From contig NZ_WEGJ01000020.1 of the NCBI RefSeq assembly GCF_009604385.1, positions 57,452-121,451 of the forward strand: a stretch of DNA of 64,000 nt, given 5' to 3'. Shown here one piece after another: positions 31,810 to 39,036 of the stretch; the stretch's first letter is position 1; each line of letters starts with the position of its first letter. The notes beneath the pieces are model-generated. The model saw only the letters and a program-made list of their open reading frames with translations, searched no databases and was not told where the DNA came from. A program made the position numbers and the translations under genes. This DNA is from Streptomyces smaragdinus. GTDB taxonomy: Bacteria; Actinomycetota; Actinomycetes; Streptomycetales; Streptomycetaceae.

Positions 31810-32790
31810 TCAGCCCGTGCTGCAGGACACCGTCGGCCAGGTCCAGTTGCCGTTGTGCTGGATGGTCACACCCCAGTTGTTGCCGTTGCCGTTCGGTCTG
31901 GCGACGAGTTGCTGGGCGGTCGGGTACTGCGCGCCGATGTTCCAGCTTGCGATGATCTTCGCCGGTGACGGGACGTTCATCGTCACGACCCAGTTGTCCG
32001 TACCGGAGACGGAGACGTTCAGGTTGTACCGGTCGCTCCAGCTGGAACCCGCGGACAGCGTCGCGGTGCAGCCGCCGCCGCTCGGCGGCGGTTCGGTCGG
32101 GGGCGGGGTGGTGCCGCCGGAGCCGATGGTGATGTTCGAGCTGCCGCTGCTCTGGTAGCCCTCGGTGGCGAGGATCTGGTAGTTGTGACGGCCCAGGTTC
32201 ATCCCGGCCCGCGCCCAGGCGTCGAAGTGGTTGCCGGCGGTGATGGTGCCGCCGGTGCGCTTGGAGGTCCGTACGGACCAGTACTGGTCGAAGGTCTTCG
32301 TGCCCTCGATGGACGGCGCGTTGTAGCGGGTCGTCTTGTAAATGTCGTACGTCCCGCCGTCACTGGTCACCGACCCCATCCGGGTGCCGGTGGGCCGGTA
32401 CGTGCCCCAGTTGTCGACGATGTAGTACTCGATGAGCGGGCCCTGAGTCCACCCGTACAGCGTCAGATACGCGTTGCCGGACGGATTGAAGCTCCCCGAG
32501 TACGTGACGGCCCGCCGGTCCCCGGTGCTCCAGCCCTTTCCGGCGACGAAGTTGCCGGTGTTGCTCCACCGGGTGGAGTAGTTGCCGCCGGAGCCCAGGT
32601 CCATGGAGACGGTGCCCGGGCTGTCGGTCCAGAAGGAATAGAAGTAGCCGTTGTTGGTGCCCGTCCCGGGACTGACCGCCGACGCGGTGCTCGGGACGAC
32701 CAGGGCGAGCATCGCCGCCATCGCGGTGATCAGAAAGGTCCTGACGAGCCCGCGTCTGCGGTCGCCGGGTCGTCGTGCGCGAACGTTCAT
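31810..32790 (-). CDS. Secreted GH11 endo-1,4-beta-xylanase with CBM2
   Basis: 326 residues, ATG 32790 after GAGGAGG. A twin-arginine-like signal (RRPGDRRRGLVRTFLITAM) is followed by a GH11 domain with NNGYFYSFWTDSPG, the nucleophile Glu in GPLIEYYIVDNWG, FDQYWSVRTSKR and the acid/base Glu in YQILATEGYQSSG. A Gly/Pro-rich linker and a CBM2 follow. The family hydrolyses xylan by retention. The order xylanase then CE4 deacetylase recalls the S. lividans xlnB-axeA pair. CGAAA/TTTCG palindromes upstream suggest xylan-responsive repression. Confidence 0.95.
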   Translation of the reverse strand: MNVRARRPGDRRRGLVRTFLITAMAAMLALVVPSTASAVSPGTGTNNGYFYSFWTDSPGTVSMDLGSGGNYSTRWSNTGNFVAGKGWSTGDRRAVTYSGSFNPSGNAYLTLYGWTQGPLIEYYIVDNWGTYRPTGTRMGSVTSDGGTYDIYKTTRYNAPSIEGTKTFDQYWSVRTSKRTGGTITAGNHFDAWARAGMNLGRHNYQILATEGYQSSGSSNITIGSGGTTPPPTEPPPSGGGCTATLSAGSSWSDRYNLNVSVSGTDNWVVTMNVPSPAKIIASWNIGAQYPTAQQLVARPNGNGNNWGVTIQHNGNWTWPTVSCSTG

Positions 32791-32964
32791 GGTCCTGCTG
32801 CCTCCTCGTTCGTACGGCGTGGGGGCCGGCGGAACTCGGCCGCTGTCGGCGGGTGCGCGGCGACGGGAGGAGCAGGAGCAGGCCGCCGTGACGACATCGG
32901 CCGGTGGGGTACGCGTTCCACCGCTTGGACAGCAGTGTGGTCGGCTGGGTTCTGGTGTCAACAG

Positions 32965-33111
32965 TTTCGACGAAATTACGAAAGTTTCTCGACGGATTCC
33001 TTACGGGAATGCCGGGGATTTACTGGCGTGATGAATGTGGAGGCGGCCGACGACTGCCGGATCGGGCATCGTTCCCACACCGACAGTCGTCGAATTGCTC
33101 GAAAAATTTCG
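32965..33111. promoter_or_regulatory. Cluster of CGAAA/TTTCG palindromes in the xylanase promoter region
   Basis: Within the 352-base gap upstream of the xylanase lie CGAAAGTTTCT (32979-32989), TTTCGACGAAA (32965-32975, inverted order) and CGAAAAATTTCG (33100-33111). Palindromes of the form CGAAA-N-TTTCG are known upstream of actinomycete xylanase genes and bind a repressor. The region is also locally AT-rich, as expected of a promoter. Nothing else is visible in this gap. Confidence 0.55.
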
Positions 33112-33142
33112 GTCGTTGACCGCGACATTTCGCGACCGGAGG

Positions 33143-34042
33143 TCAGCTGCCGGCGCCGAGCCGGTCCGTGAGGAACCGGGCGGCGCGGTCGAGCGCGGCG
33201 TCCGCCTCGTCGAGGCGCCCGAAGTGGTGCTGGTAGACGTGCGGGAGCTCCGCCCCGATCTCCAGCGTGACGCCGACGCCGTCGGCGCCCGCGCGGCCGG
33301 CGAGGCGGACGGAGTCGTCGAGCAGCATCTCGTTCGCGCCGACCTGTACGAGCAGCGGGGGCAGGCCGCTCAGGTCGGCGAAGAGCGGGCTCACGAGAGG
33401 GTGGCGGCGGTCGCCGTCACCGACGTAGAGGTCCACGCCCGCGTGGATTTCGGCCGCCGTGAAGATCGGGTCCGCGTCCTCCTTGGTGCGCATGCTGTCC
33501 CCGGCGCCGGTGAGGTCGACCCACGGGGAGAAGAGGACCACGGCGGCCGGCTGCGGCAGGCCCGCGTCCCGGGCGGCGAGCAGGGTCGCGAGGGCCAGGC
33601 CGCCGCCGGCGGAGTCGCCGCCGAGGACGATCCCGCCCGGGTCCTCTCCGCCGTCCAGCAGCTCGCGGTAGGAGGCGAGGCCGTCGTCGACGGCGGCGGG
33701 GAAGGGGTGTTCGGGGGCCAGCCGGTAGTCGACCGAGGTCGCGCGGATCCCGGCGCGGGCGGCGAACTCGCCGACGAGGCCGGCGTGCGTTTCCGGGGAG
33801 CCGATGATGTAGCAGCCGCCGTGGAAGTAGAGCAGCCGCCCCCGCCGGAGGGCGCCTTCCGGCTCGAGATCCAGGGCGGGCCGCCCGCCGAGGGTGCGCT
33901 CGCGGGTGACGACGCCCTTCGGCGCGGGACGCCCGACGCCGGCGGCGAAGCCTTCGCGCTGCTGGGCGACGGTGAAGGGGGTGTCGCTGCGGGGGGTGGA
34001 GCGGAGCAGGACGTCGATGGCCTGGCGCTGCTGGCGGGACAT
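33143..34042 (-). CDS. Alpha/beta hydrolase, hormone-sensitive-lipase-like esterase
   Basis: 299 residues starting MSRQQRQAIDVLL at ATG 34042 after GGAGG. The HSL-family oxyanion motif HGG is in LLYFHGGCYIIGS, the nucleophile elbow is GDSAGGG (VLGGDSAGGGLALA), and the catalytic Asp and His are expected near GANEMLLDDS and LPHVYQHH. There is no signal peptide, so it is cytoplasmic. It is divergent from a MarR-family regulator across 112 bases holding three copies of an inverted repeat, so it is probably the regulator's target. The natural ester is unknown. Confidence 0.92.
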   Translation of the reverse strand: MSRQQRQAIDVLLRSTPRSDTPFTVAQQREGFAAGVGRPAPKGVVTRERTLGGRPALDLEPEGALRRGRLLYFHGGCYIIGSPETHAGLVGEFAARAGIRATSVDYRLAPEHPFPAAVDDGLASYRELLDGGEDPGGIVLGGDSAGGGLALATLLAARDAGLPQPAAVVLFSPWVDLTGAGDSMRTKEDADPIFTAAEIHAGVDLYVGDGDRRHPLVSPLFADLSGLPPLLVQVGANEMLLDDSVRLAGRAGADGVGVTLEIGAELPHVYQHHFGRLDEADAALDRAARFLTDRLGAGS

Positions 34043-34078
34043 GGTGGGCCTCCGGGTGGGTCGGGTGGGAGGATGTGT

Positions 34079-34140
34079 ATTCCTCGGAATGCATCTACGA
34101 TCCACCTAACCACCTTCCAAGGAAGTTGATTCCTAGGAAT
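34079..34140. promoter_or_regulatory. Three inverted-repeat operators between esterase and MarR genes
   Basis: ATTCCTCGGAAT (34079-34090), CTTCCAAGGAAG (34114-34125) and ATTCCTAGGAAT (34129-34140) share the form WTTCC-N2-GGAAW. The last is a perfect 12-base palindrome. Centres are 35 and 15 bases apart. They lie in the short divergent promoter region and should bind the MarR dimer, coupling its own control with that of the esterase. Confidence 0.75.
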
Positions 34141-34154
34141 CTATTGGAGTCCCT

Positions 34155-34601
34155 GTGAGCTACGTCACCCCACTCTTCCTCGACCTGGTCCGCGTGGAGA
34201 CCAGGCTCTACAACGCCCTGAGCACCCACCTCCGCACGGAACACGGTGTGACGCTGGGCCAGTTCGAGTTCCTGGAGATCATCGACCGGGTGGCGGACTG
34301 CCGCGTCCTGGACATCGCGCGGGAGGTGGCGATCACGGTGGGCGCGGTGAGCAAGGCGGTGGACCGCCTGGTGACAGCGGGCTGGTGCGTCCGCGTGGCC
34401 CACCCCCAGGACCGCCGCTCCTCGGTCCTGCGCCTCACTCCCGCGGGGGAGTCGGTCCTCGCGTCGTCCCGCCCGACGCTGGAGAAGGAACTGGCCGCGC
34501 TGACGACCCCGATCCCCGCCGCCGACCTCAAACGCCTCGCGACCACGCTGGCGACCCTCCGCACGGCGCTCGAGGCGGCTGACAGGGGGCAGCCGGGGTG
34601 A
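34155..34601 (+). CDS. MarR-family transcriptional regulator
   Basis: 148 residues, GTG 34155 with GGAG six bases upstream. The winged helix has LGQFEFLEIIDRVADCRVLDI, AREVAITVGAVSKAVDRLVTAGW (recognition helix) and the wing HPQDRRSSVLRLTPAGESVL. N- and C-terminal helices form the dimer interface. It is expected to repress itself and the divergent esterase through the three operators between them, with release by an unknown phenolic or ester-derived ligand. One cysteine (VADCRV) near the ligand or DNA-binding domain could allow redox sensing. Confidence 0.92.
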   Translation: MSYVTPLFLDLVRVETRLYNALSTHLRTEHGVTLGQFEFLEIIDRVADCRVLDIAREVAITVGAVSKAVDRLVTAGWCVRVAHPQDRRSSVLRLTPAGESVLASSRPTLEKELAALTTPIPAADLKRLATTLATLRTALEAADRGQPG

Positions 34602-34645
34602 GGTGATGTGGGGTCGACGTGCAGCGCCGTCGGTTCCCAGGAAGC

Positions 34646-34675
34646 TTGCATCAATGCAAGTTGCATCAATGAAAG
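34646..34675. repeat. Two tandem 15-base units in a convergent gap
   Basis: TTGCATCAATGCAAG is followed by TTGCATCAATGAAAG. The first unit also forms the inverted repeat CTTGCAT-CA-ATGCAAG with the preceding base. It lies between the convergent MarR and GntR stops, where no promoter is expected. The form resembles an operator more than a terminator. Confidence 0.45.
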
Positions 34676-34687
34676 TCTCATTCGGAA

Positions 34688-35413
34688 CTACCCAACCATC
34701 GGGTACTCCTCCGCGCGCTCCCACAACTGCCCAGATGTGACGCCCATTTCGCAGACCAGTGGTCGGCCGTCCGCGTCGTACGTCGTGTGCATGCTGACTG
34801 CCACCGGGCACGGCAGTTCGACCGACAGATGACCGGCCTCGTCGGTCGTCGCCAGCCGGACAGTCGTCGTGTCCACGGCCCGTGCGGGGCTGCGTTCCGT
34901 CTGCCGGGCCACGTAGCGGGTGGTGCCCTCGGCGAGCGGGCCCGTAGCCCCCAGCCGGGGGCAGGCATCCGCGACATCCGCCGGGAACCAGGCGCTGACG
35001 AAGGTCAGAGGGGTTCCGTCGTCGAGGAGGAGAACCCTGTCCCGGCGCAGCGCGACAGCCTCGTCCGCCAGCCGGAGGGCGTGCCTCACCTCCGGCGGCG
35101 GGACCATCCGTTCGGGCCGGCCCACCCGCCGGAACGGATGCGCGCCCTCGATGCGGTACGTGCTTGCGCCGCGTCCCCCTGCCGGGCGGGCGACCGGTGT
35201 CTCGGCGACCCGGAACCCCTGACCCTGGCGCTCGCGGTCGATCAACCCGTCGAGCCGGAGTACGTCCATGGCCTTTATCGACGTGGCCCGCGACACGCCC
35301 CACTGCTCGCAGAGCTCCCGCTGAGACGGGATCAGCGCGCCGGGCGGCAGCTCGCCCTCCGTGATGCGGGCGCGGATCGAGTCCGCGATCTGCTCGTACT
35401 TCAGCGTGACCAT
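34688..35413 (-). CDS. GntR-family regulator with UTRA domain (HutC subfamily)
   Basis: 241 residues starting MVTLKYEQIADSIRARI at ATG 35413. The N-terminal winged helix has GALIPSQRELCEQWGVSRATSIKAMDVL and GLIDRERQGQGFRV. The C-terminal UTRA effector domain extends from about 85 to 241 with RDRVLLLDDGTPLTFVSAWFP and a final VCEMGVTSGQLWERAEEYP. Such proteins are usually repressors released by small sugars or acids. It is divergent from the methyltransferase gene, with only 62 bases between the starts, so both may be controlled from one site. Confidence 0.92.
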   Translation of the reverse strand: MVTLKYEQIADSIRARITEGELPPGALIPSQRELCEQWGVSRATSIKAMDVLRLDGLIDRERQGQGFRVAETPVARPAGGRGASTYRIEGAHPFRRVGRPERMVPPPEVRHALRLADEAVALRRDRVLLLDDGTPLTFVSAWFPADVADACPRLGATGPLAEGTTRYVARQTERSPARAVDTTTVRLATTDEAGHLSVELPCPVAVSMHTTYDADGRPLVCEMGVTSGQLWERAEEYPMVG

Positions 35414-35475
35414 CAGGGACACTCCGCTCGGGTGGGGAAGTGGACAGGTGGACCGGTCAGGGAGGAGCACCTCCC

Positions 35476-36291
35476 ATGGCAGCCCCACTCCAAGTCGCAG
35501 CAGAGATCCTCGAGTTCTACGGCGAGTCGATCGACGAGTCCACGCGCCTCACCTCATCCGCGGACGGCCACCTTGAACTCCTCCGCACCCAGGAGCTGCT
35601 GCGCCGCCACCTTCCGCCCGCCCCCGCCACGGTGATCGACATCGGCGGTGGGCCCGGTATCCACGCGGAGTGGCTGATCCGGGACGGCTACCAGGTCCAT
35701 CTGATCGACCCCGTACCCCGCCACGTGGAGCAGGCCAAGAGCGTCGGCGCGACGGTGGAGCTCGGTGACGCGCGGCGGCTTTCGGCCGCGGACGGTTCGT
35801 GCGACGTCGCTCTCGTCCTGGGGCCCCTCTACCACCTGCTCGACCGCGCCGACCGCGACCTCGCCCTGGCCGAGGCCCGGCGCGTTGTCCGGCCCGGCGG
35901 GATCATCGCCGCCGCGGCGATCAACCGCTACGCCTCCCTCTTCGAGCACACCGCGACGACCTGGCTGGTGAGGGACCGGGTCCACGACGCGGTACGCGAC
36001 ATCCTCGCCACCGGCCGCCACGACCCGGGCCGCAAGGGCTTCACCGCCGCGTACTTCCACACCGCCACCGAACTGACGGCGGAGCTGACGGCGGCCGGCC
36101 TGCGGGACCTGACCGTGTACGGGATCGAGGGTCCGGCGTGGGGTCAGCTGAAGGCCGCCGAGCAGCACACGGGTGAGTCGCTGATCGGCACCGACATGCT
36201 GGGGGCGGCCCTGAGCGCCGCCCGGCTCGCGGAGCCGTATCCCGATCTGCTGGCGGCGAGCTCGCACATGCTCGGTGTCGGGTATCGGTGA
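35476..36291 (+). CDS. SAM-dependent methyltransferase (class I)
   Basis: 271 residues, ATG 35476 with GGAGGAG eight bases upstream. SAM-binding motif I is VIDIGGGPGIHAEWL, followed by the acidic residue at the end of strand 2 (HLIDPVPRHVEQA), VELGDARRL, ALVLGPLYHLLDRADR and RVVRPGGIIAAAAI. The substrate is unknown. It shares a 62-base divergent promoter region with a GntR/UTRA regulator. Homologues beside such regulators are common in Streptomyces, but no function can be assigned from sequence. Confidence 0.9.
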   Translation: MAAPLQVAAEILEFYGESIDESTRLTSSADGHLELLRTQELLRRHLPPAPATVIDIGGGPGIHAEWLIRDGYQVHLIDPVPRHVEQAKSVGATVELGDARRLSAADGSCDVALVLGPLYHLLDRADRDLALAEARRVVRPGGIIAAAAINRYASLFEHTATTWLVRDRVHDAVRDILATGRHDPGRKGFTAAYFHTATELTAELTAAGLRDLTVYGIEGPAWGQLKAAEQHTGESLIGTDMLGAALSAARLAEPYPDLLAASSHMLGVGYR

Positions 36292-36432
36292 CCGGATCAC
36301 ACCCGTACATCCGCATCACGGGGTTGCTCGCGCCGGCTGTCCGCTGGACGGTGCGTACATCGCGGGCGGATTCGCCGTACGGGAATCGCGGAAGGGCATG
36401 TCCCCAAGTGCGGGTGACGGCAGCCTGGGGGC

Positions 36433-36690
36433 ATGAGTGCTTCGTATCCGATTGCCGATGCGCGGGGCCGGCTGGGCGAGCTGGTTCGCCGGGCGGCGCA
36501 GCGCGAACACATCACGCTGACGGACCAGGGTGCGCCGGTGGCGGTGCTCGTCTCACCCGCCGAGCTGGCGGGCCTCCGGGACGCGCTCGCGGTCGCCTGC
36601 CTGGAACGCGATCGCGCGCTGAACCCCGCCGCCGCGGTGCCGTTTGAGACTGGCCGTGCGGGAGGAAAGGAGCCTTCCGTGGCGATGTGA
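36433..36690 (+). CDS. Phd/YefM-type antitoxin without a visible toxin
   Basis: 85 residues. MSASYPIADARGRLGELVRR, then HITLTDQGAPVAVLVSPAEL, is the classic N-terminal DNA-binding part of Phd/YefM antitoxins. The C-terminal tail (ERDRALNPAAAV) is short and does not resemble a standard toxin-wrapping helix. The ATG follows GGGGGC. No RelE, Doc or Fic toxin ORF follows in the 110 bases before the convergent gene. It may be an orphan that now acts as a regulator or as an anti-addiction antitoxin. Confidence 0.82.
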   Translation: MSASYPIADARGRLGELVRRAAQREHITLTDQGAPVAVLVSPAELAGLRDALAVACLERDRALNPAAAVPFETGRAGGKEPSVAM

Positions 36691-36801
36691 ACGGAGGCCT
36701 GGCCTCGTTCGTGTGGCGGTGGGGGGCGTCGTCGCTTGGGTCGGGCTTGCGCCGGGGGTTGTGTACGCCGTTGTGCACCGGGTCGTGTGGGTGGTCCGGT
36801 G

Positions 36802-37419
36802 TTAGCCGGTCAGCTCCATGATCGTGGCGGTGACGAGGATGCCGTAGAGGGTGATCTGTACGAGTGCGTTCAGGAGCCGGAGTGCGGTGACGGCCTTGTC
36901 GGCGGACTTCTGCCTCTGCGTGGCTTTTCCGCGTCCGGTTGCGACAGCGGTCGGCAGGGGGAGCCAGTCCTCGCCGCGTTGGCGTTCCCAGATCTCGCGG
37001 ATCGTCCGGGCCGAGGTCTGCAGTGGGCCGTGCGTCTCGGTGACGTACGGGAGCGGGGTTCGTCGGGCGTCGCGCGTGTAGATCACCAGCTGGTCGCGGG
37101 TGCGGCCCTGGCCGTCGTCGTACGGCTCCACCTCGATGGCGACGATGTCGCGCCATGCTGCCTTCCGGAGGCGCGCCATCCGGATGGTTATCCCGCTCTG
37201 GCCGACGATCGTCGCGGCTCTGAGGGTCACGACGATCATGAAGAGGAGGGCGCCGGCGGGCAGGCCGAAGAAGAGGGCGGTGCCGAAGTCCGTTGCCGTG
37301 TCCAGCAGGACGGGATACAGGGCGAAGAGGCCCGCGGTGGTGGCGAGGACGGTCGCGATACCCGCCTTGACTCCGCGGGGGGCGGTGTATGTACGGACGT
37401 GGGGCCTAGCGTCGGTCAT
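36802..37419 (-). CDS. Membrane protein with PH-like domain
   Basis: 205 residues. Two adjacent membrane helices (about 20-37 and 45-63) precede a cytoplasmic bacterial PH-like region with IVGQSGITIRMARLRKAAWRDIVAIEVEPYDD, DQLVIYTRDARRTPLPYV and ETHGPLQTSARTIREIWERQR. A third helix near the C-terminus (ALVQITLYGILVTATIM) follows. ATG 37419 has GGAG six bases upstream. It is 17 bases after the small GntR gene, so both form an operon. Actinobacterial PH-domain membrane proteins of this kind have no established role. Confidence 0.8.
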   Translation of the reverse strand: MTDARPHVRTYTAPRGVKAGIATVLATTAGLFALYPVLLDTATDFGTALFFGLPAGALLFMIVVTLRAATIVGQSGITIRMARLRKAAWRDIVAIEVEPYDDGQGRTRDQLVIYTRDARRTPLPYVTETHGPLQTSARTIREIWERQRGEDWLPLPTAVATGRGKATQRQKSADKAVTALRLLNALVQITLYGILVTATIMELTG

Positions 37420-37436
37420 TCCACGCTCCGTCGGGT

Positions 37437-37712
37437 CTACTCGGCGGCGGTCACCGTGTCGGGGTCGGCGATCACGAACGTGCCCTTTGACGTGACCGTC
37501 TCGACGATGCCGCGTTCTCGGAGCTCGCGGATGGCGCGACGGAGGGTGTTGATCGCGACGCCGTACTCCTCGGAGAGGTCAGGTTCAGAGGCTAGGCGGG
37601 AGCCGACGGTCAGTCGCTTGGCGCGGATGTCCTCGATGATGTGCTCCGCGATCTGTACGTACACGTAGATCCGCGAATTCGGGTCCGGGTGCCACTCCTG
37701 CGCATCAGCCAT
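37437..37712 (-). CDS. Small GntR-family regulator
   Basis: 91 residues made only of a winged helix-turn-helix: RIYVYVQIAEHIIEDIRAKRL, SRLASEPDLSEEYGVAINTLRRAIREL and GIVETVTSKGTFVIAD. There is no effector domain, so its ligand response, if any, must come from elsewhere. The coupled PH-domain membrane protein could be its sensor partner. Nested inverted repeats directly upstream (37722-37767) overlap its likely promoter and suggest autoregulation. Confidence 0.9.
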   Translation of the reverse strand: MADAQEWHPDPNSRIYVYVQIAEHIIEDIRAKRLTVGSRLASEPDLSEEYGVAINTLRRAIRELRERGIVETVTSKGTFVIADPDTVTAAE

Positions 37713-37721
37713 GGATAAATC

Positions 37722-37767
37722 CTAGATGATCAGAATCAGTCTGGCCTGATCAGGGAGTGACATCTAG
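37722..37767. promoter_or_regulatory. Nested inverted repeats, probable GntR operator
   Basis: TGATCAG (37727-37733) is repeated inverted as CTGATCA (37746-37752). Outside them, CTAGATG (37722-37728) pairs with CATCTAG (37761-37767). All lie within 60 bases upstream of the small GntR start and in an AT-rich patch. The two repeat pairs may be alternative or cooperative sites. Confidence 0.65.
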
Positions 37768-37900
37768 AGACCTATATCCACCTGCCGAGTCACATTGTTA
37801 TATGGCTCACCAGGTCATGAGCTACATTCGGTGGGCGATCGAGACCCCCGCGACGGGCGAACGTCCGGGGGCGTGGCCGATCTGATTGGAGCAGACCGAC

Positions 37901-38035
37901 ATGACCAACCTTATCCGCGCCGCAGCCCGCCAACTGGCCTACCGCCGCCGCAGGCTCGCCCTCGTTCTGGCCGCCGACTTCGGCGTGGACCTCGACCGGC
38001 ACGTGGTCGGCGCCGCGAAGGCGGTGACGGTATGA
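37901..38035 (+). CDS. Very small basic protein
   Basis: 44 residues, ATG 37901 with TTGGAG upstream at a good distance. Its stop overlaps the next gene's ATG (ATGA). The sequence is Arg/Ala-rich (MTNLIRAAARQLAYRRRRLA, then a VLAADFGVDLDRHVV tail), giving a basic helix and a short acidic end. No family is recognised. The overlap with a downstream ORF and the spaced ribosome site are the main support. Confidence 0.55.
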   Translation: MTNLIRAAARQLAYRRRRLALVLAADFGVDLDRHVVGAAKAVTV

Positions 38036-38322
38036 CGTACCGCGAGCCGCGCCTGCTGCCATGGGTGACCGAGGACGGCGGGCCGTGTTACCTCATCTCC
38101 GGGGAAGGGGGCGGGTTCGTCTCCCGTATGGCGGACGCGAGGGAGGCGGAGCTGCTGACGGCCGGCGCCGACACCCTGGGGGAGGCCCTGGAGGTGCTGG
38201 AGGACCCGCTCTCCCACTACACGGAGGTCCGCTACGCGGGGATGCAGCTGGCGCGCTCAGTGCATGCGGTCCTGCGGGTTGCGGAATCGCGCGGGATGCG
38301 GCTGCCCGGGCGGGAGGGCTGA
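38032..38322 (+). CDS. Small conserved-looking protein, function unknown
   Basis: 96 residues starting MTYREPRLLPWVTEDGGPC, translationally coupled to the preceding 44-residue ORF. It contains LISGEGGGFVSRMADAREAE, a Leu/Ala-rich helical middle (LTAGADTLGEALEVLEDP) and a last helix with GMQLARSVHAVLRVAESRG. It is soluble and mixed alpha/beta. Its position four bases before a YefM-like fragment and downstream of a GntR system does not reveal a role. Confidence 0.6.
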   Translation: MTYREPRLLPWVTEDGGPCYLISGEGGGFVSRMADAREAELLTAGADTLGEALEVLEDPLSHYTEVRYAGMQLARSVHAVLRVAESRGMRLPGREG

Positions 38323-38325
38323 CAC

Positions 38326-38520
38326 GTGTCGAAACCCGATGTCGCACAGACGGCCGACTCCGCGGCTTGGCGGGAGACCGTCTACCTCTTGGGCTCACCG
38401 GCCAATGCCCGGCGGCTGATGGAGGCAGTTGCTCGGGACAAGGCGAGCTCTTCCGCGGCAGCCGTGAGTATTGACGAACTCGAGGATGTGGCGGACCGAT
38501 CGGCGCCGTGCACCGACTGA
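38326..38520 (+). CDS. YefM-like antitoxin C-terminal remnant
   Basis: 64 residues, GTG 38326. SAAWRETVYLLGSPANARRLMEAVARD resembles the conserved region at the C-terminal end of YefM antitoxins (usually ..ETxYLLxSPxNAxRLxEAI), which contacts the YoeB toxin. The N-terminal DNA-binding half of a normal YefM (about 40 residues) is missing, and no YoeB-like ORF follows. It is either a truncated, possibly still translated, antitoxin or a decayed gene. It ends 30 bases from the convergent toxin remnant. Confidence 0.55.
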   Translation: MSKPDVAQTADSAAWRETVYLLGSPANARRLMEAVARDKASSSAAAVSIDELEDVADRSAPCTD

Positions 38521-38524
38521 CCGC

Positions 38525-38676
38525 TCATGGGGTCCGGCCCACATGGAAGATCACGACGGTTCGGCTCGCAGGGCGTTGATCGCGTCGAAGATCAGGTCAA
38601 CGCCCTGCGGGTCGGTCTTGCGGTAGTCGACGATTCGCTGTTTGACGCCGGCGGCGTATTCGATCCGCCAGGTCAT
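38525..38676 (-). pseudogene. RelE-like toxin remnant with internal deletion and frameshift
   Basis: ATG 38676 overlaps the antitoxin stop (ATGA), as in intact modules. The ORF MTWRIEYAAGVKQRIVDYRK then TDPQGVDLIFDAINALRAEPS stops after 41 residues (TGA 38551-38553), about half the usual RelE length. In another frame just beyond, VIFHVGR appears, matching the conserved HVGRYRV strand of RelE toxins, and then also stops. A short deletion with frameshift explains this. The toxin should be inactive. Confidence 0.65.
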
Positions 38677-38957
38677 GCGGCGCCACGGTTCTCGGCGGCA
38701 TCTCCGGCATACACCGCGGCGATCACGTCTTCGTGGGAATCGGTCGTCAAGGTGCCGTTGGCCTTGGCGAGTTGGTACTTCGTCAGCGCCAGCTCGTCCT
38801 CGAGGTCAGCCAGCTCTGCCGGGTTCATCAGGACCGCCACCGGCTGGCCGTGATCCGTGATCAGGATCCGTTCCCGGCTTACCGCGCAGCGCCGCACCAG
38901 CGGGCCCAGTATCGCCTTGGCGTCCTTGATTCCGTAAGTGTCACTAGTGTCACTCAT
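38673..38957 (-). CDS. Phd/YefM-family antitoxin of a decayed RelE module
   Basis: 94 residues. MSDTSDTYGIKDAKAILGPL, RILITDHGQPVAVLMNPAEL and a C-terminal acidic and helical tail (DLEDELALTKYQLAKANG) are typical of Phd/YefM antitoxins of actinobacteria. It is upstream of and coupled to the RelE remnant. The AT-rich TCACTAGTGTCACT just before the start could be its operator. With its toxin broken, it may still repress its own promoter. Confidence 0.85.
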   Translation of the reverse strand: MSDTSDTYGIKDAKAILGPLVRRCAVSRERILITDHGQPVAVLMNPAELADLEDELALTKYQLAKANGTLTTDSHEDVIAAVYAGDAAENRGAA

Positions 38958-39036
38958 GCGGTTGAGTTTACCCGTGTCGTGGCGGGAGGCGGCGGATCCG
39001 GGAAATCGGTGCGAGGCGTGGAGAGGGGCACGTGAC

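Noticed and set aside
34608..34832. Small rightward ORF after the MarR gene
   Set aside because: It overlaps the 3' end of the GntR gene on the other strand, has no clear ribosome site and has a low-complexity product.
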